From a virus: 44,885 bases of DNA. A program made the position numbers and the translations under genes. Location of the stretch: IMG/VR virus record IMGVR_UViG_3300009370_001553, positions 1-44,885 of that record, one strand, 5' to 3'. Positions 15,999 to 23,126 of this stretch are shown one piece after another. The number at the start of each line of letters is the position of its first letter. Position 1 is the first letter of the stretch. The notes below the pieces were generated by a model that was given only the letters and a program-made list of their open reading frames with translations, was not told the origin of the DNA and did no database searches.

Positions 15999-17039
15999 AT
16001 GTACCAAATTGATACTATAGAAAGTATTACAATTGAAGCCACGAATTTTTGTAATGCTAAATGTCCACAATGTGCTAGATATAATTATTATGGAGAACTA
16101 CAAAAAGATCTACCTTTAATGCACATTAACACAAACAATTTACTAAATTTACCTTTACAAAAAATGAAAAGTTTAAAAAAAATTAAGTTTAATGGCAATT
16201 ATGGAGACCCATTAATGCATCCACAAATTGACAAAATATTTGAAACTTTTCAAAACTATGCAATGACTGTTAGTACTAATGCGTCTTTAAGATCAATTGC
16301 TTGGTGGGGAAAACTTGCCAAATATAATATGAAAGTCAAATTTGCAATCGATGGGCTAGAGGATACGCATTCATTATATCGTAGAAATACAGACTACAAA
16401 AAAATTATGGACAATGCAAAAGCATTTATAAATGCTGGTGGTAATGCAGAATGGCAATATATAATTTTTAAACATAACGAACATCAAGTAGATGAAGCAA
16501 AACTATTAAGTGAAAAATTAGGTTTTAAAGGTATTGTTTTTCAATACAGTGACAGATTTTTAGCGACAAACAAAACTCCTGTATATGAAAATAAAAAAAT
16601 TGCATACTATTTAGAATCTGCTACTAAACAAAAAACCATGCATGAATTAAGTGGAGCAAAAGAAGGAACATTTTACACAAAAAACTTTTTAAATAACGAA
16701 AACATGACTAGTGAAATACAATGCCCATGGGCAGAAACAAAACGTTTACAGATAAGTGCAGATAGTCTTGTTTTTCCTTGTTGTTATATGTTGAATGTTT
16801 TGGTGAATAAACCAATTCATAAAAGCCTTTGGGAAAAAATAATCAAGTCATATTCTGGAGTAAACTTAAATTATCACACATTTGAAGATATTCTAACAAG
16901 TGAAATTTTTCAAAAACTTATCCCAGCTAGTTTAAAAAACAAACCTCATATTACTTGTATAGAACATTGTGCAAATAACTTTAGTAAAGGTAAACTGTTT
17001 GGCCAAGAACAGACAGTCTTAAATAGTGCATATGACTAA
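15999..17039 (+). CDS. Radical SAM enzyme with C-terminal SPASM-like Cys cluster
   Basis: 346 residues. The radical SAM motif CNAKCPQC (CxxxCxxC; Cys 18, 22, 25) follows ESITIEATNFCNAKCPQC, holding the [4Fe-4S] cluster that splits S-adenosylmethionine. The barrel strands follow (FNGNYGDPLMHP, VSTNAS, VKFAIDGLEDTHSLYRR). A second Cys set begins near residue 241: CPW, PCC (~262) and CIEHC (~320), the spacing of a SPASM/twitch domain that carries an auxiliary Fe-S cluster. SPASM enzymes usually modify peptides or proteins. It sits inside the packaging genes, between gp4 and small terminase, and overlaps gp16 by 8 nt. The substrate is unknown. Confidence 0.85.
   Translation: MYQIDTIESITIEATNFCNAKCPQCARYNYYGELQKDLPLMHINTNNLLNLPLQKMKSLKKIKFNGNYGDPLMHPQIDKIFETFQNYAMTVSTNASLRSIAWWGKLAKYNMKVKFAIDGLEDTHSLYRRNTDYKKIMDNAKAFINAGGNAEWQYIIFKHNEHQVDEAKLLSEKLGFKGIVFQYSDRFLATNKTPVYENKKIAYYLESATKQKTMHELSGAKEGTFYTKNFLNNENMTSEIQCPWAETKRLQISADSLVFPCCYMLNVLVNKPIHKSLWEKIIKSYSGVNLNYHTFEDILTSEIFQKLIPASLKNKPHITCIEHCANNFSKGKLFGQEQTVLNSAYD
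17018..17025 (+). promoter_or_regulatory. Candidate late promoter box CTTAAATA
   Basis: It lies within the 3' end of the radical SAM gene, 6 nt before ATG 17032 of the small terminase gene. No Shine-Dalgarno sequence. Confidence 0.4.
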
Positions 17040-17550
17040 AAAGTTAGAAGATATATTAAATTTACCAAATGTTAAAGAAGAGTTTAAAAAGGTAGATAAA
17101 AAAGAAAAAGAAAATGCTAATAACACAATTGGTAAATCAAAAAATTTAGATCCCGAAACACATAAAAATTTACAAAAAAGTTATGCTGAATTTGACAAAA
17201 TTGCGGCCTCATTACCCCAAGTAAAAGGACTAGGAGATTTATCAGATTTAGAATTAGATAAACTGGCTGTTGAAGCTGAAGAAAGTTATAAGAATTTAAT
17301 GGACTTAGGAATGAATGTGGACTCACGTTATTCAGGGCGTATTTTTGAAGTTGCAAGTACTATGTTACGTAACGCCATAGATGCAAAGGGTTCTAAAATA
17401 GACAAAAAACTTAAAATGGTTGAACTACAACTTAAGAAGCTCAAGATAGACAAAACAGGTGGAGACGACGTGGGTTCTGTTGAAGAAAGCGACGGTTTTG
17501 TAATATCAGACCGTAACGAGTTAATGAAGAAGTTACTTAAAAAAGACTAA
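17032..17550 (+). CDS. gp16: Small terminase subunit (gp16-like)
   Basis: 172 residues (T4 about 164). A GTG two codons upstream is possible, but the ATG is better placed behind the CTTAAATA box. The layout fits gp16: a short N-terminal segment (KKLEDILNLPNVKEEFKKVD), a Lys-rich linker, a long helical core (LMDLGMNVDSRYSGRIFEVA then STMLRNAIDAKGSKIDKKL) and a C-terminal peptide ISDRNELMKKLLKK like the T4 tail SPTELMDEI. gp16 rings bind the packaging substrate and stimulate gp17. Here the two subunits are separated by an unknown, two small genes and an acidic protein. Confidence 0.75.
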   Translation: MTKKLEDILNLPNVKEEFKKVDKKEKENANNTIGKSKNLDPETHKNLQKSYAEFDKIAASLPQVKGLGDLSDLELDKLAVEAEESYKNLMDLGMNVDSRYSGRIFEVASTMLRNAIDAKGSKIDKKLKMVELQLKKLKIDKTGGDDVGSVEESDGFVISDRNELMKKLLKKD

Positions 17551-17553
17551 ATA
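17546..17553 (+). promoter_or_regulatory. Candidate late promoter box ACTAAATA
   Basis: It overlaps the gp16 stop codon, 6 nt before ATG 17560; no Shine-Dalgarno sequence. CTAAATA is also a plausible variant of the late box in T4-like marine phages. Confidence 0.45.
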
Positions 17554-17559
17554 TTGCAT

Positions 17560-18153
17560 ATGAGCACATTTACAAAGTATCTTACAGAAGCGGCTAAATC
17601 ATATGACTATAAAATTAAGGTAGCAGGTGATATCGACAAGGATTTTGCAACACGCATGGAAACTTGCCTTCAAAAATTTGAAGTTGCTAAAATGTCAGCA
17701 GGAAAGAAAACTCCAATACAATCACTTCCATTAGATTTTCCAGCATTAACAAATGAGGCTGTAACAATTTTTGATGTAACAACAAATTATCCAACAGCAG
17801 TTAGAGAAATGCATGAATATCTAGCAGATTATATGAATATTTCTCCGGCAATGATTGTTGTAAGAAAACCGGATGAACCAACAGAAGAATATCAAGAGCA
17901 AATGGCAGTTGCAGGCAAATCAGAATACAAAAACAAACTACAAGATATTGAAATGTCAGATGCACCTAAAGTAAATGCAGAAGAGTTTCATTCTTCAAAA
18001 GCAAATATGAGCTTATTAAAAGAATTATTAAAAGATAGAAAACAAAACGATAATCCAAAAGAGAAAGAAAATGCTACAACTAAAGAAGATTCACCAGCAG
18101 ATTCTCCTTTAACAAAAGCAACTAACCCACATCCAGATCCAAAAAGGAAATAA
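17560..18153 (+). CDS. Conserved-looking virion- or packaging-associated protein, unknown
   Basis: 197 residues from ATG 17560; a TTG two codons earlier is less likely. The N-terminus (STFTKYLTEAAKSYDYKIKV, AGDID) and the mixed alpha/beta part (VTIFDVTTNYPTAVREMHEY, ADYMNISPAMIVVRKPDEP) look like a folded domain of ~115 residues. The last ~60 residues are hydrophilic (KDRKQNDNPKEKENATTKED) and probably disordered. No enzymatic motif. Its place between the terminase subunits suggests a late role. I do not recognise its function. Confidence 0.6.
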   Translation: MSTFTKYLTEAAKSYDYKIKVAGDIDKDFATRMETCLQKFEVAKMSAGKKTPIQSLPLDFPALTNEAVTIFDVTTNYPTAVREMHEYLADYMNISPAMIVVRKPDEPTEEYQEQMAVAGKSEYKNKLQDIEMSDAPKVNAEEFHSSKANMSLLKELLKDRKQNDNPKEKENATTKEDSPADSPLTKATNPHPDPKRK

Positions 18154-18154
18154 T

Positions 18155-18223
18155 ATGCCTTGTAATAATCCAAATTGTCAGTGTGAAAATTGTACTTGTG
18201 AAAATTGTACTTGTGGAGAATAA
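18155..18223 (+). CDS. 22-residue seven-Cys microprotein
   Basis: ATG 18155 with the ribosome site AAGGAAA just upstream (about 18145-18151) and a 1-nt gap from the previous stop; the following ATG is 3 nt after its stop. The peptide is MPCNNPNCQCENCTCENCTC plus GE, with Cys at 3, 8, 10, 13, 15, 18, 20 (32% Cys). The CENCT unit is a perfect 15-nt tandem duplication (18182-18196 and 18197-18211). The CxCxxCxC spacing is metallothionein-like. Placement in a tight co-directional set with its own ribosome site makes chance unlikely. Metal binding is inferred. It lies between two radical SAM genes, so a modified-peptide precursor is a more speculative alternative. Confidence 0.65.
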   Translation: MPCNNPNCQCENCTCENCTCGE

Positions 18224-18226
18224 ATT

Positions 18227-19648
18227 ATGGAAATGATAGACGTTTTAAATAAATTACAAGAAATCGCAGAAACAAAACCCGAACTAGTTAAAGATGCTGT
18301 TGAAAGCGTTGAAAAAACTAATCCAAAAAATGTTACAGAATTTCGAAACGTTGTTACTCCACGTGATGAATCACATTATAGAGAAATGATGAAGCATCTT
18401 CAAGACATGGAAATAGATCCTGTGAATAGAAGAGATCCTTCATTAATGAAGGAAATACAACAAAGAAGAATGGAATTAAGAAACTGGGCAGAAAAAAATA
18501 TAAAAAAAGAAGATGGTTTGGAAGAAAGAAAGCCTGGTGGAATGTCAGATATACACATTGGTGCAGATGAATACATAGGAAATTATACACGTGATGATGC
18601 ACCTGATACTTTAAAAATGCCAAAAGCAGATGTATTAAGAGCAATGGACGCAGAAGCCAAAAGATCACCTTTTCCAAAATCATATGAAATTGAAACAGCA
18701 ATGAAAATGGTTGATGAAAAATTTGAAGATGACGGCTCACCTAAAGACGAAATGCCAGAACCAGATGAAGTAATGGCAAGTGCTGAGCCTCAAACAACTG
18801 AAACACCGGTGCAGGAAAAAACAATTGGTCAAGGACTACCTATAGGAACCGAAGCATTTTTAAATATGGGTTCAAAATTAGATATTAATTTTAGTAGAGA
18901 CCAAGCATATATGGTGTCTGGTGTTTTAAACAGATTAGACCAAGATGCTTTATTAAAAGCAGTAGATGAATATAAATCACAAGAATTAGATCCTGATCAA
19001 GCAGAGAGTAAAGAACTAAATACAAATACAATGACAACAGAAGGTAAAAAACAAGTAAACGAAGCAAAAAAAGTAGACGAAGCAATAACAATGACTGCTG
19101 ATTCACCAGAAGAAGCAGGTATGTTAATGCAAATGTTAAAATTAGCAGGTGTACAGCAAGTAACACCTGATATGATTGGTGCAGAAGAACCAGCAGAAAA
19201 TCCACCACACGGTGAACCGGGTCATGTATGTGGTACAGACGATGATGCTATTGGATCAAACGACATGGGTAAAATGAGAGATGTTGTTACTGCTCCAGAT
19301 GAAGAAAAAGCAGAAGAAAATTTTGCAAATTCTGAAAAAGAAGCAGAAAGAGATTTACCAAAAACTTCAGATGTTGACACACTAGTTAATGTTCATTCTG
19401 GTGGTTTAAACAAACAAAAACAACAAGTAAGAAAAGAATATCCAGGAGATAATCCACTTGCAGTTGAAGATACAATTACTGAAGAAGATTTGGCAAATAG
19501 TTTTAGAGCACAATACGAAGACTTTAAAGCATCATATCAAGAAGCGGCAAAAGTTACTGAAAAAAAAGCAAAACCAGACTTTTTAGATATGGATAAAGAC
19601 GGCAATAAAAAAGAGCCGATGAAAAAAGCAATTTCTGATAAAAAATAA
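18227..19648 (+). CDS. Large acidic, scaffold-like protein, unknown function
   Basis: 473 residues, strongly charged (very rich in Glu, Asp, Lys), probably extended or helical with disordered linkers. Visible parts: an N-terminal helical region (NKLQEIAETKPELVKDAVES), a patch LPIGTEAFLNMGSKLDINFS (near residue 205), a conserved-looking segment TADSPEEAGMLMQMLKLAGV (near 288), and a tail with DFLDMDKDGNKKEPMKKA whose D-x-D-x-D-G resembles a calcium loop or dockerin-like tag. GGAG precedes the ATG. Its place among packaging genes suggests an assembly role. No catalytic motif. Confidence 0.6.
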   Translation: MEMIDVLNKLQEIAETKPELVKDAVESVEKTNPKNVTEFRNVVTPRDESHYREMMKHLQDMEIDPVNRRDPSLMKEIQQRRMELRNWAEKNIKKEDGLEERKPGGMSDIHIGADEYIGNYTRDDAPDTLKMPKADVLRAMDAEAKRSPFPKSYEIETAMKMVDEKFEDDGSPKDEMPEPDEVMASAEPQTTETPVQEKTIGQGLPIGTEAFLNMGSKLDINFSRDQAYMVSGVLNRLDQDALLKAVDEYKSQELDPDQAESKELNTNTMTTEGKKQVNEAKKVDEAITMTADSPEEAGMLMQMLKLAGVQQVTPDMIGAEEPAENPPHGEPGHVCGTDDDAIGSNDMGKMRDVVTAPDEEKAEENFANSEKEAERDLPKTSDVDTLVNVHSGGLNKQKQQVRKEYPGDNPLAVEDTITEEDLANSFRAQYEDFKASYQEAAKVTEKKAKPDFLDMDKDGNKKEPMKKAISDKK

Positions 19649-19663
19649 AAACAATCAAAAAAT

Positions 19664-19882
19664 ATGAGTGTAAGCGGAAAAGTAAAATGGTTTAACGAAA
19701 CTAAAGGGTTTGGTTTTATCGCTCGAGACGACAAGGAAAAAGATGTATTCGTTCATGTATCAGCAGTTAGAAACTCTGGTATGAGTGGCCTAAAAGAAGG
19801 TCAAAAGATAACATTTGATGTTGATCTAGCGGCAAAAGGCCCTTGTGCAGTTAACCTAGCAGAACCAAACATAAACAGTTAG
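19664..19882 (+). CDS. Cold-shock-domain protein (CspA family)
   Basis: 72 residues, a complete cold-shock domain. The RNA-binding motifs are present: RNP1 KGFGFIA (residues ~14-20) and RNP2 DVFVHVSA (~28-35), with the usual KVKWFNETKG start and LKEGQKITFDVD strand. Such proteins bind single-stranded RNA/DNA and melt RNA structure. It is encoded between the acidic protein (15-nt gap) and the large terminase. A phage copy could assist translation of late mRNA or bind DNA; this is inference. No box or clear Shine-Dalgarno sequence is seen upstream. Confidence 0.95.
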   Translation: MSVSGKVKWFNETKGFGFIARDDKEKDVFVHVSAVRNSGMSGLKEGQKITFDVDLAAKGPCAVNLAEPNINS

Positions 19883-19903
19883 TTTTCTTAACATATTAAT
19901 AGT

Positions 19904-19911
19904 ATTAAATA
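19904..19911 (+). promoter_or_regulatory. Candidate late promoter box ATTAAATA for large terminase
   Basis: It lies in the 37-nt gap after cspA, 8 nt before ATG 19920; no Shine-Dalgarno sequence between. The spacing matches other leaderless-type starts. Confidence 0.45.
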
Positions 19912-19919
19912 GTGTTACT

Positions 19920-21515
19920 ATGGCGTATGTATCATTAGACTCTGAGCAAATTAAAAAAGCTCATAAGAAACACAAATATAATAAAACTCAAGTTGATCAA
20001 CTTGAGAAGTGTATGGATCCTAAAACAGGACCGTTGTTTTTCATGGAAACATTCATGAGAATACAACATCCTACTAAAGGAGAAATGGCTTTTCAACCAT
20101 ATCCATATCAAAAAAGATTAATAGAAGCATACAACAATCACAGATTTTCGGTGTCAATGCTACCAAGACAAACAGGAAAAACAACCTGTGCATCAGGATA
20201 CATTATTTGGTATGCTATGTTTCATCCAGATTCACAAATATTAATTGCCGCACACAAATACGCAGGTGCATCAGACATTATGTCTAGGGTGCGTTATGCT
20301 TATGAGATGTTACCTAGTTGGATTAAAGCAGGTGTAACACAGTACAACAGAAACTCAATAGAATTTGATAATGGTTCCAAAATAATGGCAACTACTACAA
20401 CTGAAAATACTGGACGGGGTTTGTCCTTAACAATGATATATTGTGATGAGTTTGCGTTCGTGCAACCACCAGAGAAAGCAAAAGAATTTTGGACTTCACT
20501 ATCTCCTACATTGTCAACTGGAGGTAAATGTATGATTACTTCAACTCCAAACAGTGATGAAGATCAGTTTGCATTAATTTGGAAAGAGGCAAATAAAAAA
20601 TTTGACGAATATGGCAATGATCAAATTGTAGGAACTAACGGTTTCTATGCCATGAAAGCACACTGGTCTGAACATCCTGATAGAGATGACGAATGGGCAA
20701 ATACAGAAAAAGCTAGAATAGGTGAAGAAAGATTTAGAAGGGAACACGAATGTGAATTCTTAATCTTTGATGAAACTTTAATTAACAGTATAACCTTAGC
20801 AGAAATGGAAAGTACAGCACCAATAGAAAAAACAGGACAAGTACGTTGGTTTAAAAGGCCAACACCTGGAATGACTTACATGGTATCACTTGATCCAGCT
20901 ATGGGAACAGGCGGTGACTATGCGGCTATACAAGTATTTGAATTGCCTACATTTGAACAAGTTGCTGAATGGCATCATAATACAACACCAATGAATCAAC
21001 AAATAAGAATTTTACAAGGAATTAACAAGTACATTCACGATACTATAATAGAAAAAGATTCAACAGCAACACCACAAATTTTTTATTCAATGGAAAACAA
21101 TACTATTGGTGAAGCGGCATTAATGAGAGTAATGGACATAGGTGAAGAAAACATTATGGGTATGTTTTTATCAGAACCTATAAGAAAAGGACATAGAAGA
21201 AAATTTAGAAGAGGGTTCAATACTACTGCTAAATTTAAAATAGACGCTTGTACTAAATTTAAAGAACTTGTAGAAAGTGGTAAAATGAAAATTTGTTCTA
21301 ACTTGCTTATATCTGAATTAAAAGACTTTGTTGCAACAGGTATGAGTTATAAAGGAAAGCCTGGACAGCACGACGACTTGGTTAGTGCTTGTTTATTAAT
21401 GACACGTATGATGAAAGTACTAGCAGATTTTGATCCTAAAATATTTGAAAAATGGACTGATAGAACTTCTGAATGGACAGCTCCAATGCCTATATTTGCA
21501 AACCTGTACGGTTAA
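19920..21515 (+). CDS. gp17: Large terminase subunit, ATPase/nuclease (gp17-like)
   Basis: 531 residues (T4 about 610). ATPase motor: PYPYQKRLIEAYNNHRFSV then Walker A LPRQTGKTT (near residue 82), Walker B MIYCDEFAF (near 172), and the coupling motif ITSTPNS. C-terminal RNase-H-like headful nuclease: MVSLDPAMGTGGDYAA (first Asp, near 324), SMENNTIGEAA, and GQHDDLVSACLLM (last acidic pair, near 484). It docks on the portal, pumps DNA into the head and cuts the concatemer. It is separated from gp16 by four genes, whereas in T4 they are adjacent. Confidence 0.95.
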   Translation: MAYVSLDSEQIKKAHKKHKYNKTQVDQLEKCMDPKTGPLFFMETFMRIQHPTKGEMAFQPYPYQKRLIEAYNNHRFSVSMLPRQTGKTTCASGYIIWYAMFHPDSQILIAAHKYAGASDIMSRVRYAYEMLPSWIKAGVTQYNRNSIEFDNGSKIMATTTTENTGRGLSLTMIYCDEFAFVQPPEKAKEFWTSLSPTLSTGGKCMITSTPNSDEDQFALIWKEANKKFDEYGNDQIVGTNGFYAMKAHWSEHPDRDDEWANTEKARIGEERFRREHECEFLIFDETLINSITLAEMESTAPIEKTGQVRWFKRPTPGMTYMVSLDPAMGTGGDYAAIQVFELPTFEQVAEWHHNTTPMNQQIRILQGINKYIHDTIIEKDSTATPQIFYSMENNTIGEAALMRVMDIGEENIMGMFLSEPIRKGHRRKFRRGFNTTAKFKIDACTKFKELVESGKMKICSNLLISELKDFVATGMSYKGKPGQHDDLVSACLLMTRMMKVLADFDPKIFEKWTDRTSEWTAPMPIFANLYG

Positions 21516-21557
21516 TTTAAAATATTTTTTCCATATTTTTTACCAATAAGTATCAAT

Positions 21558-23126
21558 ATGAAAGTACTTTGTTTTGGCGATAATACATCAAAAGAAGCAT
21601 GGGCACATAAATTATCAAAAAATTTTGCAGAAAAAAATAAACTAACTTTTCGTGGTATGTTTAATAATAATACTAAAGAAATTTTAGACGGTTGCTATCA
21701 TACAAGCACTCATGAATTATCTACTAAAAAAATAATAGAATCAAAAAAGAACTTTAATCAATTTATAATTTTAGATCAACCACAAGAAAGATATTCGCAC
21801 CATAGTTTATTTCAAAGAATGTTTCAACTAATACAGTTTTTTCGAGAAAAAAATATTGAATTTACAATGTTAAATCCAAAAAATTTTGAAATAATCGAAT
21901 ATTGGACAAATTTGTTGACTACTAATAGAAGTTTTTGTTTAAGACCGTGGATCACATATGCAAGTTTTAATGGATACCGTAGATCTTGTGAAAGGGGTGA
22001 ATCTGCTTTAAAGCCATTAATCAAAAGCACAGACAAAATAGATTGGCAGAATAATGAAGCCTTTAATAATTTAAGAAGTAGAATGTTAAAAGGATTACCA
22101 AACGAAGAGAACTGTGGGTGGTGCATTATGCACGAAAAATTCGGGTCTCACCTAACTACAAGATGGCACGATACTTTACAATGGGCGACAAAATTAAAAT
22201 TAAAAAATATAAATGATTTAAAAAAATTTACAAGTCCGGTTTATTATGAGATTAGACCTGGAAACAAATGCAACATAATGTGCAGATCATGTACTCCCGG
22301 ATTTAGTTCATTAATCGAAGAAGAATATAAAAATATAGATCATCCATATTTTAAAAAATATTATGAAAAACAAAAACGTGGTTATGATTCTTTTGACGTT
22401 GTGGATTTAGATACAGCAAAAACAATATATGTTACTGGAGGTGAGCCAACAATAAATGCTGAATTTTATGCCTTTTTAAGAAAATGTATTAAAGAAAATA
22501 AAACAAATTTTAATTTAAGAATAAATTCAAACTTTATGAAAATAAGCAATCCTATAAGAGAATTATTCAAACATTTTAATGATATTGGATTTACAGTAAG
22601 TATTGATGGTACACCAAAAGTGACTGAATATATTAGATGGAAAACGGTTCAAGAACAAGTAGAAAAAAATATTTACTTACTAAAAAATGATGGACATGAA
22701 ATGGCCTGCATTAGTGTCGTAAGCATATACAATATTACCACTATAGGTGAGACTCTTGAATATTTAGAAACAAAGTTTCCATTTTTTACAGTGCAATTAA
22801 ATTATGGTGGACATCGTGGCGATATATTAAACTGTTTTAATCATCCAAACAAAGATATGGTAATTGCAAGTTTGGAAAAAGCACGTAAATCTAAAATTTA
22901 TTATGACAACGAAAGAGATACAAAATCTTTACTAGATTCTTTATACAAGCACTATACTAGTGATTATAAAGTTGATTACGACAAACTAAAGAAATTTTTT
23001 GAATATAACGATATATTAGACAAAAGTAGAGGTTCAAAATTAGGCGATTATATACCCGAATTAGAAGCCTGTAGAAAACTTATAAATACACAATATGAAC
23101 CCAAAAACGTCACAAGACCTTTTTAA
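21558..23126 (+). CDS. Twitch-type radical SAM protein
   Basis: 522 residues. Three parts can be seen. Residues 1-~120: an N-terminal alpha/beta region (MKVLCFGDNTSKEAWAHKL; FIILDQPQERYSHHSLF). Residues ~125-190: a Cys-rich segment FCLRPWITYASFNGYRRSC and NCGWC, resembling a SPASM/twitch auxiliary-cluster domain placed before the core. Residues ~230-430: the radical SAM core with NKCNIMCRSC (CxxxCxxC), VTGGEPTI (SAM binding) and VSIDGTPKV. This order (twitch then core) is known in a family of bacterial radical SAM proteins associated with polysaccharide or peptide loci; substrates are mostly unknown. It starts 42 nt after gp17 and overlaps the next gene by 32 nt. Confidence 0.85.
   Translation: MKVLCFGDNTSKEAWAHKLSKNFAEKNKLTFRGMFNNNTKEILDGCYHTSTHELSTKKIIESKKNFNQFIILDQPQERYSHHSLFQRMFQLIQFFREKNIEFTMLNPKNFEIIEYWTNLLTTNRSFCLRPWITYASFNGYRRSCERGESALKPLIKSTDKIDWQNNEAFNNLRSRMLKGLPNEENCGWCIMHEKFGSHLTTRWHDTLQWATKLKLKNINDLKKFTSPVYYEIRPGNKCNIMCRSCTPGFSSLIEEEYKNIDHPYFKKYYEKQKRGYDSFDVVDLDTAKTIYVTGGEPTINAEFYAFLRKCIKENKTNFNLRINSNFMKISNPIRELFKHFNDIGFTVSIDGTPKVTEYIRWKTVQEQVEKNIYLLKNDGHEMACISVVSIYNITTIGETLEYLETKFPFFTVQLNYGGHRGDILNCFNHPNKDMVIASLEKARKSKIYYDNERDTKSLLDSLYKHYTSDYKVDYDKLKKFFEYNDILDKSRGSKLGDYIPELEACRKLINTQYEPKNVTRPF

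Noticed and set aside
21516-21557. Terminator after the large terminase
   Set aside because: Only two ATATTTTTT runs are present and no hairpin-forming arms.
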